Below, one piece after another: positions 22,802-35,498 of a stretch of DNA of 64,000 bases. Source of the DNA: Collybiopsis luxurians FD-317 M1 (lineage: Eukaryota > Basidiomycota > Agaricomycetes > Agaricales > Omphalotaceae); assembly GCA_000827265.1 (NCBI GenBank), contig KN834754.1, positions 1,194,831 to 1,258,830 of the forward strand, written 5' to 3'. The position numbers were made by a program, and so were the translations under genes. The notes below the pieces were generated by a model, which did no database searches, was not told the origin of the DNA, and saw only the letters and a list, made by a program, of their open reading frames with translations. Every line of letters starts with the position of its first letter. Position 1 is the stretch's first letter.

Positions 22802-24741
22802 AATGATCGCACTATTCCCTTTCATGGCCATTTTTGGCTTGCTATCCCAATTAGCTGCTAATTCTTTGTGGTATAATCAATCCGCGCACGGCGGATACTG
22901 AAGCCTTATTAGGATTGCTGAAAAGACCCATGAACTTCACACCGATGCCGCAAAGAGCAAGGGAATTTATGAGTCAGCGAGGTGCGATCATTATATGTCG
23001 CGCCATGTCGCGACGCGTTCGGGAGATGCGGATCGCATCGATTCTGATCCTTGTACGCTGACAGGATATATTCCTCTCAAACTATTCCGTGCTCCTCGTA
23101 GTCAAATTTCGAGTCAGAATATCCGCGTATACAAGTGAGCCAATTCTTCAGTTGCATCTTTTGCTGATTGCGGGCCCGACGGAGATATGATCTTTTTTGA
23201 CAATTATCAGGGGAACAATTTAAGCAACCCCTCGATATGATTCGATTCGACGGGCGTTGCCTCCAACCGCGAGCAATCCTTCTGTTAGGAGTTGGCAAAG
23301 TGCAGAAGAGAGCCTGTATCGGACCGACTAGCGAAATTCCATTGATCCAATCCAAGCTTGCTGTAAGTGTGAGGCGAGTATTCTTGCTGCCTCGTATTTG
23401 CATTCTGCCAACCGCCTCCCTGAACTTCATACACTATTCACGACAGCGGCGGCGGCATGCATGCTAAAACACACAGCCTTTGGAATGCTTAAACCAGAAT
23501 GATTAATTTGGCATTCTCAGATTTGCATCCGTGAGTGGGAGACGGTGGCGAGATAGTACCATTGTGACTTGGAAAAATGAGTCACCGCCACGAAAAATTT
23601 CATGCTTTGACCATCGATTCACACATTGGCCGAATTGTTCAGGAGCATTCGGATTAGACCGGATCTCATCCGGAGTCACAAAAGACCAGCTTTGGCCCGC
23701 CATTGGCCTGGATTCCCTGGACCTGACCTGGTCAAAAGGCACTGTACAGCTGGCAAATTGACAGTGCGAGTCTGGGGTAATTGAATAGCGGAGTCAATGA
23801 AGATGGTCTGATCCAAGAGTTTCTTTGTTTGCGAACGAAGCCGGAAACAGCAAAGGAAACAGCCAGCTACAGCATGCGATCGGCCCTTTGATGCATTATT
23901 CGCATGCGGAGGAACACATATCAGCCGAAAGAGAAAATTCCAAGGAGGCAGGTCAAAGAGAATGATAAGTAACATGCAGCCAAGGCGTGTTTTTCTTTTG
24001 ATGAACCTGAGGATTGATGAATGGGAAGATCGGAAGAAGGAAATCAAAGAAGACGGACGCTGGCGGCTGAAGATACAAAGTGTAAAAGAGTTGATTGTTG
24101 AAGGCGTGTCAAACCTCGGAAACGACAATTGTTCAACGCCGAATGGAAAAGTCCAGCAGAAGACATCCTCGGTACACGTTTACATGAGTCGTCGTAGAGG
24201 TGGATAATGCACATCTGCGCGTGGATTTAGTATGCAAAACCACGCTGATTTCCCTATCCGACGGCTGCGCACACTTGGACTGTGTGTAGAATAATCTGGC
24301 ACAATCCAGTGTGTGCAGTGTCGGTTCGGAGAGGATGCCACCCGGAAGCAAAGGCCGATGGGTGTACAGCCATGTGTTCCGCTTAGGATATGATTGCAGT
24401 ATATAAGAAAGCTGTTCGAGTAAACCTATCCCCACCTTGTCCCTGTTACCAGGTTAATACTTTACAGAAGTTTTCTTCTGCAACCTTCTCTCGACTGATA
24501 TTGTGACAGCCTGGTGAGTGTCCCTTCCAAGTATGTTGCTGTTATGGGAGATACCAAAAGAGGCAATTGTGGACCAGAATAAAAAATTTTTTTTCCTGGG
24601 AAACACAATAGAGAACACGGGGCCGTGCCCCACCTCGTTTGGATCTCGATGGATGGTCCTGTCTCTTGGGTCTTGGTTATATAGTATGGTCAGTTTCAGT
24701 CACTGACGCCTTGTCTTCCACAGTGGCTTTTTTCAAAAATA
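22802..24741. other. Long gene-free stretch upstream of the cyclin gene
   Basis: No frame above about 150 codons and no family motif were found on either strand. The right part serves as promoter and 5' untranslated region of the cyclin gene: a TATA box at 24400 and a probable leader intron at 24514-24723. The left 1.5 kb shows nothing I can name. Confidence 0.5.
24400..24407 (+). promoter_or_regulatory. TATA box of the cyclin gene
   Basis: TATATAAG lies about 340 bases before the start codon. A pyrimidine-rich stretch (CTATCCCCACCTTGTCCC, about 30 bases on) is a likely transcription start. The leader then carries an apparent intron, 24514-24723 (GTGAGT donor, CTGAC branch, CACAG acceptor), leaving 18 bases before ATG 24742. 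Confidence 0.55.
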
Positions 24742-25774
24742 ATGTCGATGGCTTCTATGCATGCAACCCATCCTACAGATGCTTTGAAGAAAGCCGCAAC
24801 TCGGAATCGCAATTTCCAGCCAATCCCTCCGGTATGTCACCTCGGATTTCTTCCTCTATACTCTCTGTACCAAGCAATCCACTCCCTAGTCCTCAGTCCC
24901 GCCACAGTCACATGTCAAGGATCCATTCTATGGCTACGAATACATGGCACGTCTATGTGCAAGGTTTATTACCCATCTCTTTGCATGTCCCGAGTATCCT
25001 CCTACCTCTACCCACTCCCAGGCAAAGTTGCCCCATTTCATCGCGTACGCCTTTCATCGCACAAAGTTGCATGAATCCGTCACTTTTGCTGCTCTCGTAC
25101 TCCTTCAGCGCCTCAAGGCCCGCTTTCCCACCGCCCGCGGGTCTTCCGGCCATCGTCTCTTTATCTCCGCATTTATGATCGCTTCCAAAGTGATATGTGA
25201 CGATACCTACTCCAACAAATCATGGAGTATCGTCGCTCAAGGCATGTTTACTCTCCGCGAGATTAACCAGATGGAGCGAGAAATGTGCAACTACCTCGAT
25301 TGGGAACTCACCGTCGATAATCCCATTCTCTCCAACTTTCAGCATATGGTAAAGGAGGACTTTAAATCTCCTCAAGGCCTATATCCTACTTATCCGCTCA
25401 AGCTCGTATCGAAGCGCGCGGCCAGAGCTGCAGCGTCGACTTCAAACACTCCCGTTCCTGAGCCTAATTCCACCACTTCCCCCATCCCCTTCGGTCACCC
25501 CTCGACTGTAGTAAAGTCTTCAGAACCCTATCTCCCTTCTCGAAAATCCTCCTCCAGCTCCGTTTCTATGTCTCCCGATACCCCTTCATCTTCCTACTCC
25601 AATACCACATCCCCTGCGACAACTTCTTCCCCTCAGACTCCCGTCGGCGACGAAGACTTTTCTGCCAAAATACGCGACAGCGATTTTCCTCTCGGCTTTA
25701 CCATCACCGAAAAGAATCTGGGTACCGCACTAAAGAGCAAAACTTTTGCGGTCGCCGTTCCTGCCGTTTGGTAG
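24742..25774 (+). CDS. PHO85-type (Pcl1/2-like) cyclin
   Basis: Cyclins of this group activate the CDK Pho85 in G1, polarity and nutrient responses. The protein begins MSMASMHATHPTDALKKAA. After an intron (about 24832-24910) the cyclin box runs SHVKDPFYGYEYMARLCARF, ITHLFACPEYPP, LPHFIAYAFHRTKLHESVTF, then GHRLFISAFMIASKVICDDT, YSNKSWSIVAQGMFTLREIN and EMCNYLDWELTVDNPIL, matching the N-terminal cyclin fold with the conserved FISAFMIASKV...DD.Y.N..W block. The C-terminal 130 residues are Ser/Thr/Pro-rich with many SP/TP sites, likely phosphorylation and turnover signals. The long upstream region, TATA box and leader intron fit a tightly regulated gene. Confidence 0.87.
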
Positions 25775-28119
25775 CATCAGCTGCTTTCTCCTTCTGCTTT
25801 CTTTCTTCATTACTTCTTATTGCTGCTCTTGCATCATCATTGTATAATCTCTTCAAGCCAACATCGCATATGGACTAATTTTATTATACCCCCAACATTG
25901 CATGCTCCCACCGTTCTTCTCCAGTTTTCCACGCAATACCTATCTATTGGTTCACAGGTGGTTTGTATTTTTGGTATTTCCAGGATGATTGCGGCATTTT
26001 CGTTCGGCATAACTGACTCTTTTCCATGTTTCGTGTTTTGTCACTATTGCATCCCTGATTATTTGCACCACACACTCTTTATGATTTACACTCAAACATA
26101 CATGTATACAACTAGTAAAAATCGTAGAAAAACAGGAATAAAACTCTTAAAACAGGGAGAAATCATTTGTGGGTGCATCGATAGGATATGGGAGCTGTTC
26201 GTCCGCAGCGTTCTGTTAGAATTGAGGGCAAGGTCTGATTGATGATGATTTTTACCTAGGCGATAAGAGTGTTCGTACAAACTCGTGTTCAGCACTATGG
26301 TTGCTCACTTGACAATTTTGAAATTCATACGCGGTATGAAGGCAGTATCGCATGTCAGAAACTGCCAGGTATCTAGTCAGTTGACTACATACTTATCTGG
26401 TTGGCTTGCCTCTATACCAGTACACTTAGGAGCGTCTTTTTTCCCCACCTCGTGTCATTCCCGTCATCTCCTTGGCGTGCGTAAGTGAGTAAGTGCAACG
26501 CTAAATGTACTTGAGCTCATTTAGACATGCACCGGGCAACCAGTTTCAGCGAGTGTACCCAAGTAACACTTTTGGAGCTATCAAACGCGCGCTAGTTACT
26601 GATGGAAAAGAGCATTGCAGCCGCCAACGCCCAATAGAATAGTAGTTCGTTACAAATATGGCTTCGACAGTCGCTGCTTTGCACTCCGAATCGACGTGCA
26701 AGAGCAAACACATGCACGCAGCGTGCTGTTTTCTTATGAAATTAATGAGAATACACTCTAGAGGATCTGAGCTTGCGTAAAGCAATTCCGAGTCTCCGCC
26801 TTCAGTCTGATGATTCTTGAAAGTACAACCACACTCCGAGTCAATTGCTGTAGGCATCAGATATATGTATTCACAGCTGGACACACTGATGATAGATCAG
26901 AGCGAATAGCTTTTTAGGGATCTTGAAATTCCGTTAGGCGCTGCAATTCTAAATTCTAATCATGATTGAAACAGAGATCGAGCGTCAAAGCATCGAGTCG
27001 CATTTGTAGGTAGACCTAAGGTAGTTGTATATGTACCGGTTCAGATTACCGACCGTGTACACCGCTGGATACTATTTACACCATAAATTCGATAATTGGG
27101 CTCCCGATGAGTATCATGATCCCCATTCAGGGATGGTTAGGACCGCCGACTCCCAAGGTACCAGCATCCATCATTCAGCGTCATGCTTATTATAGGAAAT
27201 ATCGTGTTCCGAATGGTGTCAGTGGGGGTGTCGCTTCCGCCAAGGATCATTCTACATCAGCACAAGGTCTATACAGACAATATAAAAGCAAATACGTACG
27301 CCCTGATTTCAGCGCTGTGCAAATTGTACTGTAAAGACACAGCAGCACGGCGTACAGCGCTCAGAGGCAATAGCACTCGTCCTATTTATGACGTATGTAG
27401 ACCAGTGGTCCCATCCCGAAGTTGACCCTAGAGAACAGCTGAATGCTGATTTGCACTACAACGCCACATGATAATTCCCCGAGTAACCAGTGAGAACGGA
27501 TGGTGTTGCTGTGAAATATTGGATTGTATACCAGTTCTTCGACATCTGTCGAAATGGCACCCAGAATAACAGGATCTTCCAGGATGGAGTAGAGGCCCCC
27601 ACGGCTGTGCGAGTACGGTGAAAAGGGCGAATTGTCAATCAAAGCGGGGCGGGAGAGACAGCGAGTACGCGAATGAGCATTGAAGCTGGAAAGATGTAAC
27701 AATTCATCAAGAGATCGGAGAGACTGTAGCGCAACTCAGGGATTGATACCCGCCGCAATAGAGGTCCTCTGTCAAAGTTGCTCGGAGACAGAGGAAGGAT
27801 ACAATAAAAGAGATCCAGTATTTCATCAGATGAGAGGTACAATGCAGATAGAAAATTTTAATAGAAAAAGGTTGGAGATTGGAGGGAATAGCAACCATCC
27901 ATGAGCAACTGACACTATCTGGGCTGTCCTCGACGATGATGACGACGACGATGAATATACTGTTCTGCAGAGGGAACTGCATCTAGCTCACCTTTGGCGC
28001 TAAATCTAGCTGAGTAAGCGGCAAGTCACATGATGTGTCTGGCGCCAGTTCGCAGTTTGAAATGCCGATTCGGAATTCCTTCTCTGCCACAGACGTTGTC
28101 CTCCAATTCTTCTTCAACA
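25775..28119. other. Gene-free stretch between cyclin and NAB2
   Basis: No recognised gene. The first few hundred bases are T- and pyrimidine-rich and look like cyclin 3' untranslated sequence. Frames such as 27382-27702 (-, about 100 codons, no ATG) and 25820-26242 (+) have no family motif and no partner exons that I could chain. The last 130 bases are the NAB2 promoter and leader. Confidence 0.45.
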
Positions 28120-30195
28120 ATGGCCTTTGGTTTGACAATTGGCACTGACCGTGCAACGGCTCTTCAGGTGCGTCAACTGTCATCATTTCATTCGGAATTT
28201 TCAGCTGAAATCTCTGTTTTAGCAAGCCATTCAAAATGAACTAATGACTCGCGGCTACAGCACTGAGGCTGGTACGTCCTTCCCCCTCCTTTCATGCATT
28301 TGAATCTCACGACAGCTCTACAGACCCTGTCATGGCCGAGTACATAACAATTATGATCATAAATAACAAGACTCCTGGTAAGTAATGTCATGGGGAAAGT
28401 TGCTATCGCCTTGCTGACGGTGCTTCCTTGCAGCGCAAATAACCAGCGAATTGGAAGATCGTGAGTGTCTCAGATTTTTGAAGCGATAGGTATCTCTTAA
28501 ACTAGTTTTTCAGTCATTGGGTCAGATTTTGGTAAGTTCAGAAACAACACCATGAAAACCGCCACTTACCCGTCATCCAGACTCCAGCTTTACAACCTGG
28601 TTATTTAACGAGGCTGCTAAAGGCTTAGCGGAAGCTGATGCACCGATAGCGGAATCCCCATCAACAGAACCCTCAGAACGTCCCCCAGAGCCAACGCCAT
28701 CTCGGCCCACAAATGATACCTCACGCCGGAGCTCCAATGCCCCTCGAACTGGTGTATATCAACAGGCCCTATCCCAGGCCTTACCCTCCTCTTCATCGTC
28801 ACAGAAGCGACCTGCATCGGGTCGCTCTCCGTCACCTAACCACCCGAATAAAATGCGTCGTACAGACGTACCAACCGGCCCTCGGGCTATGCAGCGAGAG
28901 GGGCCTTCGGGTGGCAACCCGAGGAGCCTTTTAGATAGAGTTGGAGGTCCTGCTCCCAGTGGTCCGGACGACATTCAGGCTCGTATCGATAATATCACCA
29001 ACAACGGAGACCCGAATATGATGATGGCCGGCGGTTTCCCTGGGATGAACGGTATGGATATGAATGCGATGGCCGGTATGGCGAATCCGATGATGATGCA
29101 GGAGCTCATGATGAATCAAATGGCACTAATGGCGCATTTTACTGGAATAATGAATCCTGGGCAGTTTGGTGGAGGATTTCCGATGCAAGGGGTGCCGCAG
29201 GACATGGGCATGATACCGCAGAATACGGGATCGAATGGTTTTAATGGCCCCCCGAATGGTTCGGGCAGAGGGCGCGGAGGAGGTAGGGGAGGTAGGGGAA
29301 TGGGAAGAGGGCGAGGAGGACCTCCTTCGTCATCGGTTTCCGGAAAGATTGAAGAAGTCCCGGCTGAACCTTCTGCTTCATCTGTTCCTCCCGTTGCTGC
29401 TCCTGCGCCTATGCTAGCACCCGCCAACCCTGTGCCAGCCCCTGTCGCTGCTTCCCCTTCTGCCGCCACCGCTACTCGTCCAGCTTACGCCGTCCCTGAG
29501 CGCCCGCAGTCGCCCACTCTCTGCAAATTCGGTCTCAAGTGCACGAATGCCCATTGCAGATGGTCGCATCCTTCGCCGGTTGCAACCGTAGAGAGTGGAG
29601 TGGTACTTAGCAACGACCCTTGTGAGAATGGGAAAGATTGTAAAGATAAGGATTGTATCAGGTCTCACGTCAGTCCGGCTGTTCTTAAGCCTCAAGGTAT
29701 GTATATTTTTTATACCTCCAAATATCCATCTGATCTCTGCGTCCAGACTCCTTTGCGGCCCCCTCTACACCTCACCCGCCTTCGTTTACACCCTCCAATC
29801 CTGTACCTTGCCGTTTCGGGGCGGCATGTACACGTCCCAACTGCACTTTTGCTCACCCTCCGCGACCGAGTAACTTGCAGTGCCGATTTGGCGCAGCTTG
29901 CACTCGAGCGACTTGCCAGTTCCAACACCCTGCAGGACGGGTGCTTCCGACAAGTTTTCATCGAGGACTTTCGGAGACTGGGCCGATGGTGACTGTCAAA
30001 AATCCGGGGCCTGGCTCCATGGGTGGACCTAGTCCGCACAGGAGTGCCACATTCAACAATTCTGCCGCTGGCCTGAAGGAGAAACTGCAGAAGCAGATGA
30101 AGGAGATTGAAGAAAAAAAGAGCCAAGCTGAAAAGGCTGTTCGGGAGGCACAAGCCAAAAAGGACGACGCAAAGTCTGTGGAAATCACCGCCTAG
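28120..30195 (+). CDS. NAB2: Nab2-like CCCH poly(A) RNA-binding protein
   Basis: Nab2 (ZC3H14 in animals) binds poly(A) tails, limits their length and couples mRNA processing to export. Exons are 28120-28167, 28223-28271, 28324-28377, 28434-28460, 28514-28531, 28581-29696 and 29747-30195. The first five encode the N-terminal PWI-like helical domain (FGLTIGTDRATALQQAIQNE ... YITIMIINNKTPAQITSELE). The large exon holds a low-complexity Met/Gly/Asn region, an RGG-type stretch (GRGRGGGRGGRG) and a Pro/Ala linker. At least four Cx5Cx4Cx3H fingers follow: CKFGLKCTNAHCRWSH, CENGKDCKDKDCIRSH, CRFGAACTRPNCTFAH and CRFGAACTRATCQFQH. A Lys/Glu coiled coil ends the protein. It is about 590 residues long. 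Confidence 0.88.
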
Positions 30196-30650
30196 AGAAC
30201 ACAGCACTATCTCAACGTCGACAACAGCTCTTTTTTTCTCGTACATGGATTATCATTGGCTCCAGTGCTCTGTAATTATAACCTTTATAGTGTTTATCTC
30301 TTCAATTTTTTTTATCTGCTTCAGCTGCGTAGTTATACAGAAGTAAATACTTGTTTGTGTCTTTGTTTTGCTTTGTTTAGCTAGCTGTAGTACGCATCTC
30401 GAGTGGAATACATCTCCAAGAGCTGAAGACTCAGCTCGAAGACCCGGCAAAGAGATCGGGCTTCATTTTCCACTCTTCATTTGTCTATTTGTCTGATGAA
30501 CTTAGATGAATTGGGGTTGGAATGGAATGAAGGGGTCAATGCTGCGGGATTGTACAATATGCTTTGGTTGAATGTTCTAATTAGAATGGGCTAATCTACA
30601 TTAGGGTATGCACAGTCCAAGCTGCGCGGTAAATGTTGAGGTACTGATGA
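30196..30650. other. Convergent spacer, nothing recognised
   Basis: This gap separates the stops of NAB2 (+) and the mitochondrial ATPase (-). It is T-rich next to NAB2 and has no coding signal. It probably holds both 3' untranslated regions. Confidence 0.5.
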
Positions 30651-33303
30651 TTACTTGTTTGAATGAGAACTCTCCCAGAGCTCAGCGCCTCCCTTATCCA
30701 CTACGAGTCGTATACGGTCACCTTTGTCAACGTCTTTGAACTGTGTAAGAACAAAACGTTTCTATCAGATGAATTGTCATAGGCAAATGCTTCACACTCA
30801 CCGTTAATTCTCTCGTCCGGTGCAAGCTCTCGATTTCATCGATCCGGTCCCTAACGCTGTTCAGAATCTCCTCAAAGTTTTCTTCCTCAACTACTTGGCG
30901 TGCGGCGTGCAGGATCAACATGGAGTCTGGGCGCACATTGTGATTTACCTATTTTTGAGTTTGAATGAGCAAATCGTGGCTGGTGGCGTTGTGGAAAGAG
31001 CGATACTCACATCTATGGAAATGATATTGGCTCTGTCGAGTTCTGAGCAAGGCAATCAGTCAAAACGCGTATTGCGCAAGGAACAAATTAGAGCCGACCT
31101 TCCAGGAAATCGGCCCGAGTCATGATTTGCCTACATTGCCACTGAAAGAAAGAAAAGACGTCCAGTTGGGGTAAAAGGAGTCAGTGAGAGGGGACAGACG
31201 AACATAAGGAATTGAAGGCATTGGCAACCCCGAAAGGTCTTGGTCTATACCAAACTTCCCCGCCTGTATTGCTTCATCTCGTTCCTTTTCTTGATCTTGT
31301 CGCATCTTTACAAACGCCTGTAAAAGTAGCCACGAACAAGAACTCCATTTTTGCTGCGGAAGAGTTTCATCAGAAGGAAAGCAAAACGGTCAGTCAGTTA
31401 CTCGGTGAAATTGGTATTGTTAGTAAAATGAAAATGAACATACTTCATCCATAACATCGTCGTCGCAGTCTCGAATCAAACCTAGGACACAAAGTTAACG
31501 TTGAAATGAAGGACACTCTCAACGAGAGAAGACCAACCTATCTGACTCAAAAGCCACGCCTTTTCGATCTCCAGCATAGAGTTTGCCATTTCCAAGACAT
31601 CGTTTGAAGTAGCGACCTGTACGGGAAGGTCATGAGCAAAAACTTCTGGATTTATTTTTTGTTGCCAAAAAAATCAAGGTTTTCACTGACCTTGTTCAAA
31701 TAGGATAACCTTCCTCCCACTATAGAAACGGCCTCTTTAATTTGGTCACCGTGTTCGATCTTTTGTTTTACATTCAGTCGCATACGAGTGCAGGCGTGCA
31801 GCGCTTCGTTTGTATTGAGATCGGAGATCGTCAAAACCTGAGAGATAACGGATGAGTATTCGCTGCAGAGGTAACAATGGGAAAGAACCTACATGCATTC
31901 TACTTGCGACCTTGCCTGCGACAAAATTAGTAAGTAATTGTGCGGGCTGTGAACATGCGCAGTACGCGCATTACACTCACGCATCGCGTAGAATGGCCAG
32001 AAGTCGTCTCTACACCCGTTCTGTTAGTATGATAAAATTATTTGATTAACTGTAAATCTTACGTAGAAAATACTATGGTCATGATACCTATTATCTTTTC
32101 ATTAATAACATGCCCGGCGGAAGACGGAAGGATATGATCTTACCGCTTGCTGCCCAGGCCTCAGCACGTTGTTGTAGCTGTAAAAGCATCTGACGCCCAG
32201 CATCATCATTGTTGAAGTAGTGAACATTGTTTACTATAAGGACCAGTGGCTTCTTCCTTCTCCTTGCACACCGGATTGCTACCTTTTCGAGTTTGTTCAA
32301 CGCTGGAAAAAGTTAAGCAAGTATTCGCTATAAAGACCCTCTACCGATACCTCGTTCAATATCAAGCGCAGGACCACCTTCACGAGGATCACGTCTTTGA
32401 AATAGCCCAGTTTGGGAATCTTCGTTGTATTCATAGTTGAGCGCCTTTCCAAGACGGAGGCGGAAGACTTCAAGGTCAGGATGTGCATCACACATGGCTA
32501 CTCCATCAGCCTGAATAGCACTCATTGCATCGAACACCATTGTTCCTTTGCCGGATCCCTGGCGTTTCGTCAGTCCAGGTGAAACGTTCAGAGTGTATGA
32601 CATTAGACATACTTTCGGACCGAGCAGAACATAATAGTGACCCGTTTCTTCTCCCTTTACGATCCTGTCGACTAGGTCTTGTTCCCGACGACGCAAGTGT
32701 TCTGTCCAAGATATTAATTCTGGATCAAGGTCCATCTGTTCGGGATGACCTGTGTGGTAACGCCTGGAAACTTCCAAAGCAGGATCATAGCCTGGTTCAA
32801 AGGCGAGCTCAATCTACACATGGGAAATTTAGCAAAGAAACGGATCGCTGCAATGGACATTGACAGAGTACCTTGTCCAGTACATTCTTCTTGTACCAAC
32901 GCAAATACGCGACCCCTCCGACGAAAACTGGATGCGATGTTATAAGTTTGTTCTAGAAGCAAGTACCCCGGTATTTACCCATTCCCAAGCCCACTATCGT
33001 TGTTACAGCCGCGTCCAACAGTGGATTTCCCGTTGAGTAAGAACCCCCGCCTGAGCCTCCTGGGCCTTGCCCTCCTCCACCTCCCGGAGGATTAAACGGA
33101 ATACTTATGGATTCAGATCGCTCTTGAACTTCATGCCTTGGAGGGTGTCGTTGTTGTTGACTTGCCGAGACGTTGGGCGGAGTAGGGCGCGTCGCGCGAG
33201 GAGGTTCGGATTGAGAATATTGGCGTCTAGCAGGAGTTTGCGGGGGTCGAGCAAGTGACAGGGAGCGCTGAAGTCGACTGGCGACACGGCGTACGGGAAG
33301 CAT
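30651..33303 (-). CDS. Mitochondrial P-loop/AAA-type ATPase
   Basis: This is a predicted mitochondrial inner-membrane ATPase of a conserved fungal family whose function I cannot name. The start is ATG 33303. The first 35 residues (MLPVRRVASRLQRSLSLARP, then QTPARRQYS) form a good mitochondrial presequence. A Pro/Gly-rich linker and a short hydrophobic segment follow (LLDAAVTTIVGLGMG, continuing after an intron with FVGGVAYLRWYKKNVLDK), probably the membrane anchor. Walker A is VLLGPKGSGKGTMVFDAM, split by an intron. The Walker B-like strand reads KKPLVLIVNNVHYFNNDDAG, with Asn-Asn where Asp-Glu is usual. Then come LLLQLQQRAEAWAAS, IFSTDDFWPFYAMRKVASRM and a C-terminal helical and winged-helix-like part ending at stop 30651. 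About a dozen introns are needed. Confidence 0.7.
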
Positions 33304-33596
33304 TAGAGTATGGTGAAAGGTAAAGAGCAAAAATAATGGCTTGGCGCGATCATCCTCAGTGTCATCTTGCAGAACTGCGTTTGCACAGCCTCTCAAAGGT
33401 ATGTCGCAGCCGACGTTACTTAGGCACCATCACTGTTCCGTTCCCGTTGCCGAATGCTGAGAGTTCAAAACAGACACTGAGTACACATTGAGATAATATT
33501 ACAAGTACTATAAAGGGTCAAGCAGAGTTGTCAGAGAGAGCCAGAAATTAGTAGAGAAACATCAATGTACGGATCTCAGAAGCGCAAATTCTGGTA

Positions 33597-35336
33597 TTAG
33601 AACGAGTCTGTGCTTTCGCGGTCCTCTTCATCCGATTCGTCTAATCCGCGAATTCTCGACTTTTGTATCTCGAGCTGTTTTACTTCCTTCGCGCTCATCT
33701 TGCCCTTTCCCTTCGATTCAGAAGGCCAAATCATTGTGCGACCAGGCGGAACATAGGTCGAAAATGGTCCCAAATCGCTTGGACCAATATCTGAATCAGA
33801 AAGTGGAGAGAGGGCTCTCGCTCGCTTCTGAAAAGGTTTCGAGGGGTCTGAGATGGCTTTGCGCTTCTTGGACGTTGTCAGAGAAGGCTCGGCATGAGTA
33901 GATTCAGTCGGAGATTTAGCATCAGCTTCATCGTCGTTGACAGGCGATTCAGCTGCTCTACTGGAAAAACGAGTGGATAAGTAACGCAGAGTAGGGGTAA
34001 AGAAGAAACCTACCGATCTCGCTCTCGCAAAAAATTGTTCCACACTTCACGGACGTATTCATCCGTATTGGAAGGAGCCAGCTCTTCTCCCTGATCAGTA
34101 AACACGATTGGTCCACTCCAGATCTCGCCAAACTCCCATTGGCCCATATCCTTCCACCCCAGTCCATTGTTCGTCTTCTTCTGCTCAGAAGCCTGTTCGC
34201 TCGGCTCTTCCCCAGTGGTTAGATCTCCCGTCCACCGATTGTTATTTCGAACGTGATAGGTGAGGTAGCTGAGTATGCGTTCACGGTGTTCGCGTTCAAC
34301 TTGCAGACGTTTATACTGCTCCTGGAGGCGCCTTCTCGCTGCGGCAGTTTCGTCCCGGAGGTCCATGAATATTAGGACAAGCTTCTTTTCTTCTTCCAAA
34401 TTCGCATTGATAATATCTATGGCGTATGAAATATCAGGCATGTGTCCTACAGGCTGGGGAGAGGCGCCTCGGGACGACGGGGCGGGCACATGGTCGAATT
34501 CAGAATTTTCGGAGAGGTTGTCATACTCGAATTCGTCCAAGCTCCCATCTGAGATAATACTGGTGAGAAAAAAATGAGCCAAACTGCAAGAGTAACTTAC
34601 TAGGTTCGTCCCCAGCATCAGCCAGCTTTTCGACATTCTCCTGAGAAAGCTCGTGTATCTGCTGTCCGGGCAATAGGGCAGGAGTATCAGAGGGGATATC
34701 ATGAGAACCCGATGGCGCGACATCTATCAGAAAAATAATGAGTTACTTAAGGAAAAGTGGACAATGATTCGAGACCCAGGAGAATAATTTCTAAGGGATG
34801 CCTGACCTTTTCGAGTCTGAACTTTAGGCGTCCTAACTTTACTTGTTCTCGAAGGAGATGCAAATTTATCGCTACCAAAGATTTGTGTCAGCGAGAGTCG
34901 TATGTCCTCCTTAATACCACTGTACCGTTCAAGGGCGTGAAACACGTTTTCCTCCTTCTTCAATGTTTTCTTATTTTTTGCTCCAGCAGTCTTCTGACTT
35001 GGTTTAGGCTGGGCGTCGTTTCTGATCGCGGGTAATCAAATGGTTAGTCGCTGCATATATCAACTCAACGGTAAATCGTGTAACCTACTTGGAACTAGGC
35101 ACACCGTCGGGGAATTTCTCGAGTAGCCGAGCGATGATGGTCGAGGATTTGAGGTTTGCTTTAACGTTGTGGGCCTAGTGAAGGATGTTGTATATAAGTA
35201 GACGTTCACCAAAAAGACAACGCAGAGCGAGAAAACATGAAATGTCGATAATCACCTTGCCCAAATTCTGGAGTTCTTGTCTGCTGAGTTGATTCAGAGC
35301 TTCCTCTTGCAGGAAATCAGCGTCTTCGTTTGTCAT
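33597..35336 (-). CDS. SAP-like and coiled-coil protein, function unknown
   Basis: Start ATG 35336 (MTNEDADFLQEEALNQLSRQ). The N-terminal 60 residues, joined over an intron, read LSRQELQNLGKAHNVKANLK, SSTIIARLLEKFPDG, which fits the helix-turn-helix SAP motif found in DNA- and chromatin-bound proteins. Then come basic Lys-rich linkers (SRTSKVRTPKVQTRKG) and an acidic stretch. A coiled coil of about 60 residues follows (NANLEEEKKLVLIFMDLRDE, then EQYKRLQVEREHRERILSYL), then a conserved-looking block GWKDMGQWEFGEIWSGPIVF and a basic tail ending ESTDSF. I do not recognise the whole protein. Nuclear location is inferred from the SAP-like motif and basic clusters. Its start faces the gene at 36085 across a repeat-rich spacer. 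Confidence 0.68.
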
Positions 35337-35498
35337 CGTTTATAGAAATATCAATCGCGGTAGAGATAAAGAGTCGATTGGGCGTTGGAAGACGTTGGGT
35401 GGATTTGCAACGACTATACGTGTGTGCAACTAATATCGCCAGTAGAAAGGGGGGAAAGAGCAAAGAAGCTGTAAGAACGTTGTGGTTTTATTTCAAAG

